A DNA stretch of 64,000 nt from Burkholderia sp. OK233 (GTDB taxonomy: Bacteria; Pseudomonadota; Gammaproteobacteria; Burkholderiales; Burkholderiaceae). Below, in pieces: positions 27,835 to 36,692 of this stretch (positions are counted from its first letter, which is position 1; the number at the start of each line of letters is the position of its first letter). The stretch covers positions 5,944,488 to 6,008,487 of the forward strand of contig NZ_OCSR01000001.1 in NCBI RefSeq assembly GCF_900230185.1, given 5' to 3'. Under the pieces are notes generated by a model. The model was not told the origin of the DNA. It saw only the letters and a list, made by a program, of their open reading frames with translations, and did no database searches. A program made the position numbers and the translations under genes.

Positions 27835-27842
27835 ATCCGCGT
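27835..27842. repeat. Target-site duplication of IS256 element, right
   Basis: ATCCGCGT, the direct repeat of 26388-26395. Confidence 0.9.
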
Positions 27843-28063
27843 TGTCCACGAGTCATGCGCAGTATGTCGCGAGACATGCGGCGAAGCGTTGACAGGGGTA
27901 CGTGCGGGCCAGGCATTGAGGCACGATAGTCTATTTATCCCGAGTGCCGACGCTGCTGACACTGCGGAAGGCAACGCGACGGGGCGTAATATGCGGGCAC
28001 TCCGTTGGCTCGGCGTGGCCAGAAGACATTGGCACGCACGCTCCGTGTTCGGGAACCGGGAGA

Positions 28064-28462
28064 TCTCCAGTCTTCTACGCCTATACGCCAGACCGGATTT
28101 TTGCCGCCTATGATCTACGCCGTCTCAACGAACCCGAGTACGATGGCTATGCCCAGGACAACAAAGAGGGCGATCCGCTGCACAAGGCAGACTGTTGCTG
28201 GAAGTTTGTCAGCCCGACCGTCGACATTGACTGGCTGAACAAGAGTCATATCACCTGCACTTACCCCGACGCCAAGGTGTACGTTCTGGCGTCAAGTGCA
28301 TTGCAAAAGCGCGCTCCGAAGATAGCTGCCTTCCTGGCCAATGCGGAGATCGATCCGAAGGCGCTAAACGACCTTATTTTGAAGATTGAGAAAGATAAGC
28401 AGCCTGCGGACGTTGCGGCGAAAGCGTGGGTGAGCGCGAACCGTTCGACAGTTGATAAATAG
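28064..28462 (+). pseudogene. Glycine betaine/proline ABC substrate-binding protein, C-terminal fragment
   Basis: The frame ending at the stop at 28460-28462 reads SPVFYAYTPDRIFAAYDLRRLNEP, then DWLNKSHITCTYPDAKVYVLASSALQKRAPKIAAFLANAEI and ends AAKAWVSANRSTVDK. This is the C-terminal lobe of an OpuAC/ProX-type periplasmic binding protein, including the aromatic YAYTP segment of the quaternary-amine pocket. The signal peptide and first lobe (roughly 60% of the protein) are missing, and no ABC permease or ATPase gene is nearby. Non-functional remnant. Confidence 0.78.
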
Positions 28463-28493
28463 CTTGCTGACGCGAATAAACAAAGTGGATCGT

Positions 28494-28510
28494 CTAGCTA
28501 GCTAGCTAGC
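28494..28510. repeat. CTAG tandem repeat
   Basis: Four head-to-tail CTAG units plus a final C. CTAG is a rare tetranucleotide in most bacterial genomes, so a run of four is conspicuous. It lies between the ProX and MsrA remnants. Confidence 0.85.
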
Positions 28511-28560
28511 GCGGCTGCGTTGTCGTCGAGGTCAACGAGAAGCGCACGGGAGAATTTGCA

Positions 28561-29009
28561 ATGAGTGAAACAAAACAGCCTTTCTTTGGAGCGGGGTGTC
28601 TTTGGGGGGCGGAGGCTGCCTTCCGGGAACTGCCGGGTGTGATTGACACGTGGGTTGGGTATGCAATGGAGAATGCCCCGAACGCTACGCGGATCAAATT
28701 GTCCGGGTCGAATTTTCGCCGCAGCAGCTGCCGTTCGAATTACTGATCGAGCACTTCTGGGAGCTGCACGATCCTACGTCTGTCGATCGGCAAGGAGAAG
28801 ACGTCGGCACGAAATATCGTTCGGCGATCTTCGCGACTTCGCGCCAACAAACGGATGCCGCCCGCGAGGAGATTTCAAAGCTTGACAGTTCGCGTCGATT
28901 TTCGCGCCCGCTCGCAACCGTGGTTTTGCCGCTGGGGCAATTCGACATGGCGAGCAACGAAGATCAAAGATATCTCGAGCGCAATGGGCTGGCCAGTTGC
29001 GGCCTTTGA
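28561..29009 (+). pseudogene. msrA: Peptide methionine sulfoxide reductase MsrA, frameshifted
   Basis: ATG 28561 begins PFFGAGCLWGAEAAFRELPGVIDTWVGYAMENAP, containing the catalytic Cys of the GCFWGAE-type motif. The frame then turns to nonsense. In another frame the family resumes at YADQIVRVEFSPQQLPFELLIEHFWELHDPTSVDRQGEDVGTKYRSAIF and ends NEDQRYLERNGLASCGL. About 15-20 codons between the conserved GYAGG and HAEVV blocks are missing at the switch (near 28675), so a deletion plus frameshift has occurred. MsrA would repair oxidised methionine; this copy cannot. Confidence 0.85.
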
Positions 29010-29139
29010 CGGTGGTGTCCGTTGTTGACCGGTAGGAAAAGGTAGGTAGGGCTCTTTGCCATCGTTTGAGTAACTTATCGCCCGGGTCCGGATTAGAGTA
29101 GAACTCATGGATCGGTCAGCTGATGGATGGCGGCGCTCG

Positions 29140-29175
29140 CGGTGCAGGTGTCGATCCCGGCACCGGCCCCCTTTT
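29140..29175 (+). terminator. Terminator-like hairpin at the group II intron insertion site
   Basis: CGGTGC (29140-29145) pairs with GCACCG (29160-29165), followed after a C-run by TTTT (29172-29175) directly before the intron's GTGCG. The stem is short, so its strength is uncertain. Class C group II introns are known to insert just after such structures. Confidence 0.5.
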
Positions 29176-31043
29176 GTGCGCCGAGCATGCGCAACAGCTT
29201 GGGGGTGGAAGTCCCCTGTCCAGCCTGATGGGGCGAAGGACTAGCGAACGCAAGGGCGTCGTCGCGAGGCGGGGTCTGAAGGAAGCGTGTAGCAAAGCCA
29301 CGACCTGACGAACAGAAACCAGATATGAGGCCTACCCGGGCGGACGAGCGAGCAAATGATCGCGAAGTCCACAACCATCAAGGCTCGGGGTGGTAGATCT
29401 GGCAGGTGTGTGGTGAAGGCGGTTGCGATTACCTCGGGAGGCCTGTGCGGTGTCCTGGACTCAGGACTGAACAACTCGCAAGGGTTGTTGATCGCCGTGC
29501 AGGAGTCAGCAGCGGGCATAGTAGGGCGGTGACGTCTGAAGGCCCAAACGGAGAAGAGCGGCGAGTAAGCCGGAGAACTCGACATGGGAGAGCAGCAGAA
29601 AACGCAACGCGTCCTTGACAGCGGAGGAAGGGGTGAAGCCCCGGAGGCCGTTGATCGAGGGGCTGAACCTATGGCGGCGAACCCCGAAACTGAAAGCCCG
29701 TCGGCTTGTGACCGACTGATGGAAGAAATATGTGAACGGGAGAACCTGAAGCGGGCGTTGAAACGTGTGAAAGCGAACAAGGGTGCACCGGGTGTGGACG
29801 GTATGACGGTTCAGGCATTATCGGCGTACCTGCGTGAGCACTGGCCGTCGATACGGGCCACGCTGCTGAACGGCACATACAGGCCGCAACCTGTGAGACG
29901 GGTCGAGATACCCAAGCCGGATGGAGGTGGCGTGCGCAAACTCGGCATCCCCTCTGCGCTCGACAGGTTCGTCCAGCAGGCAGTGTTGCAAGTGCTGCAA
30001 AAGCAGTGGGACCCAACGTTCTCGGACTCTAGTTACGGCTTCCGTCCGGGGCGCTCGGCCCATCAGGCCGTGGCACAGGCGCAAAACTACATCCAGTCGG
30101 GGTATCGCTGGGTTGTAGATTTGGACCTCGAAAAGTTCTTCGATCGCGTGAGCCACGATATCCTGATGAGCCGGGTGGCAAAGCGTGTCAGCGACAGGCG
30201 TGTCCTGAAGCTGATCCGCTCCTTCCTGACGGCGGGCGTGCTGGAGAACGGACTGGTTGGAGCAACGGACGAAGGGACGCCCCAGGGCGGTCCGCTGTCA
30301 CCGTTGTTATCCAATCTGATGCTCGACGACCTTGACCGGGAGCTTGAGCGGCGCGGACTGCGATTCGTGAGGTATGCAGACGACTGTAATGTCTACGTAC
30401 GCAGCGAACGCGCGGGCCAGCGGGTGATGGCGGGGCTGAAAGCCTTCCTTACCGGCAGGCTGAAGCTGAAGGTCAACGAATCTAAGAGCGCAGTCGCGCG
30501 GCCACACACGCGCAAGTTCCTCGGGTTCACCTTCTTGATGCGGGAACAGGTCAAACGGCGCATTGCGCCCAAGGCACTAGCCCGCTTCAAGGCACGAATC
30601 CGGGAACTGACCCAACGCACGCGAGGGGTCAGCGTTGACCAGTTGATCGGCTCGCTGAAGCGATACCTGACGGGCTGGCGCGGCTATTTCGGTTTCTGTG
30701 AAACGCCTCGTGTACTTCAGCGTCTTGATCAATGGATTCGCCGCCGCCTTCGCTGCTTCCTCTGGAAGCAGTGGAAGCGCGGCCGGACCCGCTTCAAGAA
30801 GCTGATCGCGCGGGGTGTGAGCCGGGACCTTGCCGCCCAGACGGCGGGTTCGCCGCACAGTGCATGGCGTCTAAGTTGCAGTCCGGCGCTGAGCATTGCG
30901 TTGCCCAGTCGCTACTTCCGCTCGCTTGGACTTCCATCGGTCGGTTCATCATAGCCGGGTAACTGATCCGAATCGCCGTGTACGGACCCGTACGCACGGT
31001 GGTGTGGGAGGGGTCGGGCCGCGAGGCCTGCCCCTATCCCGAT
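29176..31043 (+). mobile_element. Group II intron with reverse transcriptase, probably class C
   Basis: The 5' end has the intron consensus GTGCG followed by the domain I start and the GTGGAAGTCCCC-type segment. The 3' end holds a domain V hairpin (CCGTGTACG GACC CGTACGCACGG, about 30975-30999), then domain VI with GGGAGGGG paired to CCCCTATCCC around a bulged A, ending in CCCGAT at 31043. An intact RT gene lies inside. Absence of an endonuclease domain and insertion after a hairpin-plus-T site point to class C. The total length is 1868 bp; the boundaries are placed by consensus. Confidence 0.85.
29584..30954 (+). CDS. ltrA: Group II intron reverse transcriptase/maturase
   Basis: 456 residues. 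RT blocks are in order: NLKRALKRVKANKGAPGVDGM, KPDGGGVRKLGIPSALDRFVQQAVLQ, SSYGFRPGRSAHQAV, VVDLDLEKFFDRVSHD, GTPQGGPLSPLLSNLMLDDLD and RFVRYADDCNVY, with the catalytic YADD at residue 264. The GIIM maturase domain follows (SLKRYLTGWRGYFGF). The protein ends ~70 residues later without an HNH endonuclease. It both helps splice and reverse-transcribes its own intron. GGAG precedes the ATG at 29584. No inactivating change is seen. Confidence 0.95.
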   Translation: MGEQQKTQRVLDSGGRGEAPEAVDRGAEPMAANPETESPSACDRLMEEICERENLKRALKRVKANKGAPGVDGMTVQALSAYLREHWPSIRATLLNGTYRPQPVRRVEIPKPDGGGVRKLGIPSALDRFVQQAVLQVLQKQWDPTFSDSSYGFRPGRSAHQAVAQAQNYIQSGYRWVVDLDLEKFFDRVSHDILMSRVAKRVSDRRVLKLIRSFLTAGVLENGLVGATDEGTPQGGPLSPLLSNLMLDDLDRELERRGLRFVRYADDCNVYVRSERAGQRVMAGLKAFLTGRLKLKVNESKSAVARPHTRKFLGFTFLMREQVKRRIAPKALARFKARIRELTQRTRGVSVDQLIGSLKRYLTGWRGYFGFCETPRVLQRLDQWIRRRLRCFLWKQWKRGRTRFKKLIARGVSRDLAAQTAGSPHSAWRLSCSPALSIALPSRYFRSLGLPSVGSS

Positions 31044-31078
31044 CGTTCCTCAGAAGCTCGGTTATCGGGAGTTCAATC

Positions 31079-32233
31079 GTGAAAAAGATTCCCCTCGCAG
31101 CGGCAATATCAACAGCACTGTTCGCGTCGGTCTCCCAGGCACAGTCGTCGGTCACGCTTTACGGCATACTCGACGCCGGCATCATGTACACCAACAACGT
31201 TTCGAAAGGCGGTTCATCCGGTGCGTTGGTGCAGGCAACGAGCGGGAACATTAGCGGTACTCGGTTCGGTTTGCGGGGCGCAGAAGATCTCGGTGGTGGT
31301 CTGAAGGCGATTTTCGTGCTTGAAAACGGCTTCAATATACAGAATGGCAAGCTCGGCCAGGATAACCGGCTGTTCGGCCGTCAGGCGTATGTTGGGTTGA
31401 GCAGCGCCCAGTTCGGCACAGTAACGCTCGGACGTCAGTACGATTCCATGACAGACTTCGTCACCCCGTTGACCGGGGTGGCCGGGACCTTTGGCGACAC
31501 CGGCTTTATTCATCCGTTCGATAACGATAACCTGGACCACTCGGAGCGGTTGAGTAATGTGGTGAAGTACACGAGCGGCAACTATGCAGGCCTGGTGTTC
31601 GGTGGCCTCTATGCGTTCTCGAATAGCACAGAATTTGCAGTCAACCGCGCTTACAGCGCCGGTGCGAGCTATCAATACGGGCCGTTCCGTTTTGCTGCTG
31701 CATACCTGCAGATCAACGGGTCAGCGGGGACCACTTCGAGTAGCTCCGGTGCGGTGGATATCAACGAGTCGTCGTCAAATGGCACAGGTGGCTTCCAGGT
31801 CGGCTCTGATGTCCAACGCACGTTCGGCGTGGCGCTGAACTACGCTTTTGGCCCAGCGCTGGTCGGCTTTGCGTATACGCACAGTCAGTTCCAGAACACG
31901 AATTCGTTTGGTTTGACCAACGGTTCCGTACATTTCGACAACTACGAACTGAACGCCAAGTATGCGCTGACACCCGCGCTGAGCGTGGGGGCGAGCGACA
32001 CTTATACCGATGCCCACGTTAACGGCAGCACAACATACGGTTCGGATCCGAAGTGGAATCAGATCAACTTACAGGCAGTCTACAGTTTTTCAAAGCGAAC
32101 GGACGTCTACGCGGAAGCCATGTATCAGCACGTGACGGGCCAGAACTATGTGGCCTTTATCAATACCGCCGGCGGTGCATCCGGGACCGGCAATCAGGTC
32201 GTAGGCACGGTCGGAATGCGCACGCGGTTCTAA
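31079..32233 (+). CDS. Outer-membrane general porin (Burkholderia-type)
   Basis: 384 residues from GTG 31079 with GGGAG (31067-31071) at good spacing. The signal peptide KKIPLAAAISTALFASVSQAQ is cleaved before SSVTLYGILDAGIMY, the standard first strand of Gram_neg_porin proteins. The blocks SGTRFGLRGAEDLGGGLKAIFVLENGF, LFGRQAYVGLSS and GTVTLGRQYD are typical, and it ends in the strand MRTRF with terminal Phe for BAM recognition. It forms a trimeric 16-strand channel for small hydrophilic solutes. A group II intron ends 35 bp upstream, between the gene and any older promoter. Confidence 0.93.
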   Translation: MKKIPLAAAISTALFASVSQAQSSVTLYGILDAGIMYTNNVSKGGSSGALVQATSGNISGTRFGLRGAEDLGGGLKAIFVLENGFNIQNGKLGQDNRLFGRQAYVGLSSAQFGTVTLGRQYDSMTDFVTPLTGVAGTFGDTGFIHPFDNDNLDHSERLSNVVKYTSGNYAGLVFGGLYAFSNSTEFAVNRAYSAGASYQYGPFRFAAAYLQINGSAGTTSSSSGAVDINESSSNGTGGFQVGSDVQRTFGVALNYAFGPALVGFAYTHSQFQNTNSFGLTNGSVHFDNYELNAKYALTPALSVGASDTYTDAHVNGSTTYGSDPKWNQINLQAVYSFSKRTDVYAEAMYQHVTGQNYVAFINTAGGASGTGNQVVGTVGMRTRF

Positions 32234-32235
32234 TA

Positions 32236-33140
32236 CTACAGCCGTAGATATAGCGAGACCGGAGGTACGCAGCCGCGTCGCCGGTAGTGGCACTGCTGGG
32301 CACGGTACTGGTGCCTGCGCCGCCATGCCGACCAGGACAACACGTACTCGATGGAGTGAGCGCCGCGCCATAGGAGGCAGCACAGTAGCCGGCGGATCTC
32401 CTGTGTACTGAGTGGCAGCGAGCCTCCAGGTGTCTTTTTTACCTTGCACCCGCAGGGTGACAAGCACGGCATGAGCCATGCAAGGCCAGCGTGATGTGGC
32501 GGTACCAGCCCTGCCATCGACGTACTTCGTATTGATCGAGCCCGCATTTGCCTTTGGTCGCCTCGAAGCCAGTTTCGACTTCCCACCTACGGCCAGCCAC
32601 GCCCACCAGAGTTTGCCGGGTGGCCTTGGTGCCCGGTGCGTACACGACGTAGTACGCATGCTCACGTTTCTCATCAAGGCTGCGCCGCACCAGCAGGTAA
32701 TGCCCGAAGCGCTGCTCTTCGGCGGTGATCTGTGGGCGCCATAGCGGGGCGAGCGCCCAATCATATAGACGCTCGCCTTTAGCGCCTGCGCCGGCCGACA
32801 GGCGTCGCCATGCACGAGCCGGCAAGGCCTGCGCGATCTTGTCCGCGCGCACGTAGTGCGGACCCTGCCACCACAAGGGCTCGTTCTTCGCCACAGCCAG
32901 CACGAAGGGTTGCGCGCGGGACTCGAGCCACAGCCTCAGGTCCCGGTCACCACCGTAAACCTCATCTCCCGTGACCCAGCCACATGGCACCTGCGCGTCC
33001 AGTGCCCGTTCAAGCATGCTGCGTGCGAGCCGAGGCTTCGTTGCAAACTCTATCGCCTCAGGAATGCCCGCTGCCTCGCAGCGCGCACGCTCCTCAGTCC
33101 ACGCCCGGGGCACATACAGTTCACGGTCGATGAACGGGCA
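32236..33140 (-). pseudogene. IS701-family transposase remnant, 5'-truncated
   Basis: The minus-strand frame reads PFIDRELYVPRAWTEERARCEAAGIPEAIEFATKPRLARSML, then GWVTGDEVYGGDRDLRLWLE and WEVETGFEATKGKCGLDQYEVRRWQGWYRHITLAL, the C-terminal two thirds of an IS701-type DDE transposase including the DEVYG aspartate and the final catalytic Glu region. The N-terminal third is absent upstream of ~33140 and the frame shifts near 32450, with the tail continuing in another frame to 32236. It cannot transpose by itself. It begins three bases after the porin stop. Confidence 0.82.
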
Positions 33141-33267
33141 GCCGTTTCATTGTGATTGCCACGCTGCGCGAGAACCTCTTGCGCGGCTGCGGTCCCCGCG
33201 GACATCTGGGCGTTGCGTTAGTGGGAACGGAATTCGAGGCGTCTCGCGATAGCCGCGCCGCGCCCGC

Positions 33268-34554
33268 TCAATTGCCCATCGCCACCTTCGCCGAAGCAGG
33301 CCGTGCAGTCTTCGCCTGTGGCGCGATCTCGTTCTGCCCGATGATCTTCGCGATCTCCGCATCGGCTTCTCTGCCGTACTGCGCAAACACATCGGTGCGA
33401 TAGGTCGTGTTCACAGCGGCGGCGAGCTGCGTGCCGGAGTCGTCGCGCGTGTCGGCGTCGACCGCCATCGACAGCCCAATGCGAAGCGGATGCGCTTCCA
33501 GCTCCTTCGGATCGAGCGCGATACGCACCGGCAGGCGCTGCACGATCTTGATCCAGTTGCCGGTCGCGTTCTGCGCCGGCAACGTCGCGAATGCGCTGCC
33601 CGTTCCCGCGGAGAAGCCGATCACCCGTCCGTGGTACTTGACGCCCGAACCGTAGACATCCGCCGTCATCGTGACCGGCTCACCGATGCGCATCCGGCGC
33701 AGCTGAACTTCCTTGAAGTTGGCGTCGACCCAGACACCGTCGAGCGGCACGATCGACATCAGCGGCGTGCCCGGCGCGACGCGCTGGCCAACCTGCACCG
33801 AGCGCTGCGCAACGTAGCCTGTCACCGGCGCCGGCAGCGTATTGCGTGCGTAGTCTAGGTAGGCGTCGCGAACCTTTGCGGCGGCGGCTTGTACGTTCGG
33901 ATGCTGTTCGATCGACGTGCGGTCGGTCAGCGCATGGTTCGATTGCGCCTGCTGGCGAGCGGCGTCGAGCGCTGCCTGAGCGGCGGCCACAGCGTCACGG
34001 GCGTGCGAGACGTCTTCCGCCGACACCGCGCCGGTGCCGGCCACCGCGACACGCCGCTTCAAATCGTCCTGCGCGCGGGCCAGGTCCGACTCGCGCTGCG
34101 CGATGTTCGCCGCGTAGTAGTCGTTGTTCACGTAGAGCGTGCTCACCTGGCGCACGGCCTGGCCGAGCGCCGCCTCGGCGTTCAGGAGCGCGATCTTCGA
34201 ATCGGCCGGGTCCAGCGTGACGACCGGGTCTCCCACTTTGACGATCTGCGTGTCGTCCGAGTTGACCGCGTTGACCGTGCCGGTCACTTGCGGCGTGAGC
34301 TGCACGAGGTTGCCGTTGACGTACGCGTCGTCGGTTGACTCGTGATATTGCCCATACTTGAAGTAGTACGCGCCATACGCCGCACCCGCGACCGCGACCC
34401 CGATGCCGAGGAGCGCGAGCCATAGCTTGCGCTTGCCTGAGGCGCCGGGCGGCGTTGCGTTCGGCGAGGTTCCGGTGGCGCCATCCTGTGCGCCCTTGCT
34501 TTTCGATTGTGCCGGGTCCGCACTCGTGCGGTCAGTCGTGATGGTATCGCTCAT
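33268..34554 (-). CDS. emrA: EmrA-like membrane fusion protein
   Basis: 428-residue HlyD-family adaptor. A long Ser/Pro/Gly-rich cytoplasmic tail (1-40) precedes the TM anchor LWLALLGIGVAVAGAAYGAYYF. The barrel-sandwich begins at ESTDDAYVNGNLVQLTPQVTGTV, followed by an alpha-hairpin with many Ala/Gln/Arg, LPAPVTGYVAQRSVQVGQRV, and the barrel VDANFKEVQLRRMRIGEPVTM. It ends with a ~70-residue tail. It is the last gene of the MFS-marR-OMF-MFP set, 34 nt after the outer-membrane factor gene. Confidence 0.92.
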   Translation of the reverse strand: MSDTITTDRTSADPAQSKSKGAQDGATGTSPNATPPGASGKRKLWLALLGIGVAVAGAAYGAYYFKYGQYHESTDDAYVNGNLVQLTPQVTGTVNAVNSDDTQIVKVGDPVVTLDPADSKIALLNAEAALGQAVRQVSTLYVNNDYYAANIAQRESDLARAQDDLKRRVAVAGTGAVSAEDVSHARDAVAAAQAALDAARQQAQSNHALTDRTSIEQHPNVQAAAAKVRDAYLDYARNTLPAPVTGYVAQRSVQVGQRVAPGTPLMSIVPLDGVWVDANFKEVQLRRMRIGEPVTMTADVYGSGVKYHGRVIGFSAGTGSAFATLPAQNATGNWIKIVQRLPVRIALDPKELEAHPLRIGLSMAVDADTRDDSGTQLAAAVNTTYRTDVFAQYGREADAEIAKIIGQNEIAPQAKTARPASAKVAMGN

Positions 34555-34588
34555 GTCAATTCACCAGAGAGTTTGCAAATGTGCCGGT

Positions 34589-36109
34589 TCAGCGCGCGGC
34601 GACGGCGGAGTGGGAAGGCGCAGCGGAATCCGCGCTGCGGGATGCATTGGACGACGCATCGGACGACGTATCGACATAGCCGCCACCGAGTGCCGATGCG
34701 AGCGCGATCTGCTGGTCGCGCCGGTCCATCAGCAGGTTAGCGACGGCCTGATCGGCCTGAAGTGTGTTCATGTCGGCGTTGAGCACGGTCAGCTGATTTG
34801 TCAGGCCGCCCTTGTACTGCGTGATCGCCAGGTCGTCGGCCTCACGCGCGGCTTGTTGTGCCGCTTGCGCATCACCAAGCTGCACGTCGCTCGAGCGGAT
34901 CTGCGCGAGTTGCGTCGCCACGCCACTCAGGGCGCTGATCAGCGTCTGGTTGTAAGTCGCGACGGCGTCGTCGAAATCGGCGTAACGGCCTTTCAATTGC
35001 GCACGTAGCGCACCCGCGTCGAAAATCGGCAGATGGATCGCCGCTCCTGCCGAACCCGTGCGGCTCGCCGCCGTCAGGAAGCGGCCAAAGCCGAACGCGT
35101 CCAGGCCGATCGCGGCGCTCAGATTGATGTCCGGGTAGAACTCGGCCTTCGCTTCCTTCACTTCGTGCGTGATCGCATCGACGCGCCAGCGGGCTGCGAC
35201 GATGTCCGGGCGGCGGCTCACGAGGTCGGCGGGCAGGTTGTCCGGCAGGCGCACTTCGTCACCGACGCCAAGCGAAGGCCGCGCGATCGAAAGCCCGCGG
35301 TCCGGACCTTCGCCCATGAGCGCGGCCAACTGGTAGCGGGTCGTCAGGATACTGCCGTCGAGCGCGGCGAGCGCCGAGCGGGCAGTCGCGAGATTCGCCT
35401 GCGCCGTCTTGCGCTCGACTTCGGTATCGAGCCCGGTCGCGATGCGGCCGGCCGTGATGCGGTCGGTCTGTTCGCGGCGCTCGACTTCCTGCTGTGCGAT
35501 ATCGTGCAGCACGTAAAGCCGCGCAAGCTGGTTATAGGTGCGGGCGACCGCGGTCGTGAGCGTGAGCTTGACGACTTCCGCGTCGGCCTCGCTTGCCTGC
35601 ACCTGGGAGACCGCCGCCTTCAGCGCTTCGCGATTCTTGCCCCACAGATCCAGATCGTATGAAGCGCTCAACAGTCCGCTGTTCTGGGTTTGCCAACTGC
35701 CCGCGTAGGGCGGCGGCACTTGCGCCGTGCCGCTGAACTGCTGGCGCGTCAGCGAGTAATTGGCGTCGACGCGTGGCATCGTACTGGCCTTCGCGGTTTC
35801 CGCATAGGCTTGCGCCCCGGCGATGCGCGCGCGCGCCTGCGCAATCGTCGGGCTGCCCTTGAGCGCTTCCTCCAGCAATGCCTTCAGTTGCGCGTCGCCG
35901 AACTGGTCGGCCCAGCCGGCCGCCGGCCAGTGACCGCTCTCGGACGGCAGGCTTTGCCTCGTATTGAACTGCTGCGGCTGGGCCATCTGCTTGTCGCTGT
36001 GGATGCCCGCATAGTTGGCACATGCCGGGAGCACCGCCACCAGGATCGCCGACAGCCCCGCTTTCATCGCACGGATACCGCTGCCGGATTTAATAATCCG
36101 CGCTCTCAT
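34589..36109 (-). CDS. Outer-membrane efflux lipoprotein (NodT family)
   Basis: 506 residues from ATG 36109 (AAGAA just upstream); an internal ATG at 36067 is an alternative. The upstream TTG in the same frame would overlap marR and is unlikely. The hydrophobic signal AGLSAILVAVLPACANYAGI ends in a plausible lipobox (LPAC). Two OEP repeats follow, with the signature DLVSRRPDIVAARWRVDAIT near residue 315 and ASALGGGYVDT close to the C terminus, which ends in a Ser/Ala-rich tail. It supplies the outer-membrane channel for this second EmrAB-like pump. Confidence 0.9.
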   Translation of the reverse strand: MRARIIKSGSGIRAMKAGLSAILVAVLPACANYAGIHSDKQMAQPQQFNTRQSLPSESGHWPAAGWADQFGDAQLKALLEEALKGSPTIAQARARIAGAQAYAETAKASTMPRVDANYSLTRQQFSGTAQVPPPYAGSWQTQNSGLLSASYDLDLWGKNREALKAAVSQVQASEADAEVVKLTLTTAVARTYNQLARLYVLHDIAQQEVERREQTDRITAGRIATGLDTEVERKTAQANLATARSALAALDGSILTTRYQLAALMGEGPDRGLSIARPSLGVGDEVRLPDNLPADLVSRRPDIVAARWRVDAITHEVKEAKAEFYPDINLSAAIGLDAFGFGRFLTAASRTGSAGAAIHLPIFDAGALRAQLKGRYADFDDAVATYNQTLISALSGVATQLAQIRSSDVQLGDAQAAQQAAREADDLAITQYKGGLTNQLTVLNADMNTLQADQAVANLLMDRRDQQIALASALGGGYVDTSSDASSNASRSADSAAPSHSAVAAR

Positions 36110-36158
36110 TTCTTGACCTGTCAGATTAATGGTTAAAAAGAGGGGAGCGCCACGGCAC

Positions 36159-36596
36159 TCACTCTCCAATGAACTTGTTAAGCAGGCGGCACAGTTCGTC
36201 GAACTCCGCCTTCGTGAACTTCTTCAACCGCGGGTTCAGCACTTCCGGTGCGATGTTCGGAATTTCGGCTGCGATTTCTTCGCCCGTGTTCGTCAGCGCC
36301 AGGTTAACCACCCGGCGATCGTCCACGCTGCGCGAGCGTTCCAGCAGCCCCTTCGTTTCCAGTTTGTCCAGCATCCGCGTCATCAGTCCGGTGTCGACGG
36401 ACAACATCTTCGAGAGCTCGAACGGCGTGGACGCCAGGCCGCGCTGCATCGCGAGGAGAATGCCCATCTGCGGGCCGGTGATGTCGAGATCCTCAAGGGC
36501 CGTGTCCATTTCCGCCGTGATCAGGTTGCGAGCCTTGGTCAGCAGGAACCCGACGCTTTGCATCAACGAGTAACTTTCGGGCGTGTAGTGCTGCAT
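36159..36596 (-). CDS. MarR-family regulator within the efflux operon
   Basis: 145 residues from ATG 36596, with GAGGA 7-11 nt upstream; a longer frame exists but lacks a ribosome binding site. The winged helix reads ITGPQMGILLAMQRGLASTPFELSKMLSVDTGLMTRMLDKLETKGLLERSRSVDDRRVVNLALTNTG, the classical MarR/EmrR layout with recognition helix around TGLMTRMLDKL and the DDRR wing. EmrR-type repressors release DNA on binding pump substrates. Here the gene lies inside the operon, between the MFS and the outer-membrane factor, so auto-regulation of the whole unit is expected. Confidence 0.92.
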   Translation of the reverse strand: MQHYTPESYSLMQSVGFLLTKARNLITAEMDTALEDLDITGPQMGILLAMQRGLASTPFELSKMLSVDTGLMTRMLDKLETKGLLERSRSVDDRRVVNLALTNTGEEIAAEIPNIAPEVLNPRLKKFTKAEFDELCRLLNKFIGE

Positions 36597-36692
36597 GACG
36601 CGTCCTCGGTGTAAATAGCTTTGCCAATAGCTGCAAAGGCAAATATTCAAGAAGTACTTTTGCGATTTCTTCCCGTCAGAGCGGCGCGCTAC

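Larger units (their letters stand above)
26358..28113 (+). pseudogene. Open frame interrupted by IS256 insertion
   Basis: If the IS256 element and one copy of its 8-bp duplication are removed (joining 26395 to 27843), one frame runs for 102 codons from GTG 26358 to the stop at 28111-28113. Its translation, EVSDNEGLAIRVVHESCAVC then GEALTGVRAGQALRHDS, resembles short hypothetical proteins that I remember as annotated near group II intron reverse transcriptases in many genomes. That memory is not verified here. The frame may be structural RNA of a decayed intron rather than a protein. Confidence 0.45.

Noticed and set aside
29584..30954. Retron or DGR reverse transcriptase
   Set aside because: The RT has group II maturase features (GIIM domain) and is enclosed by intron RNA ends with domain V and VI. 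No msr/msd or variable repeat is present.
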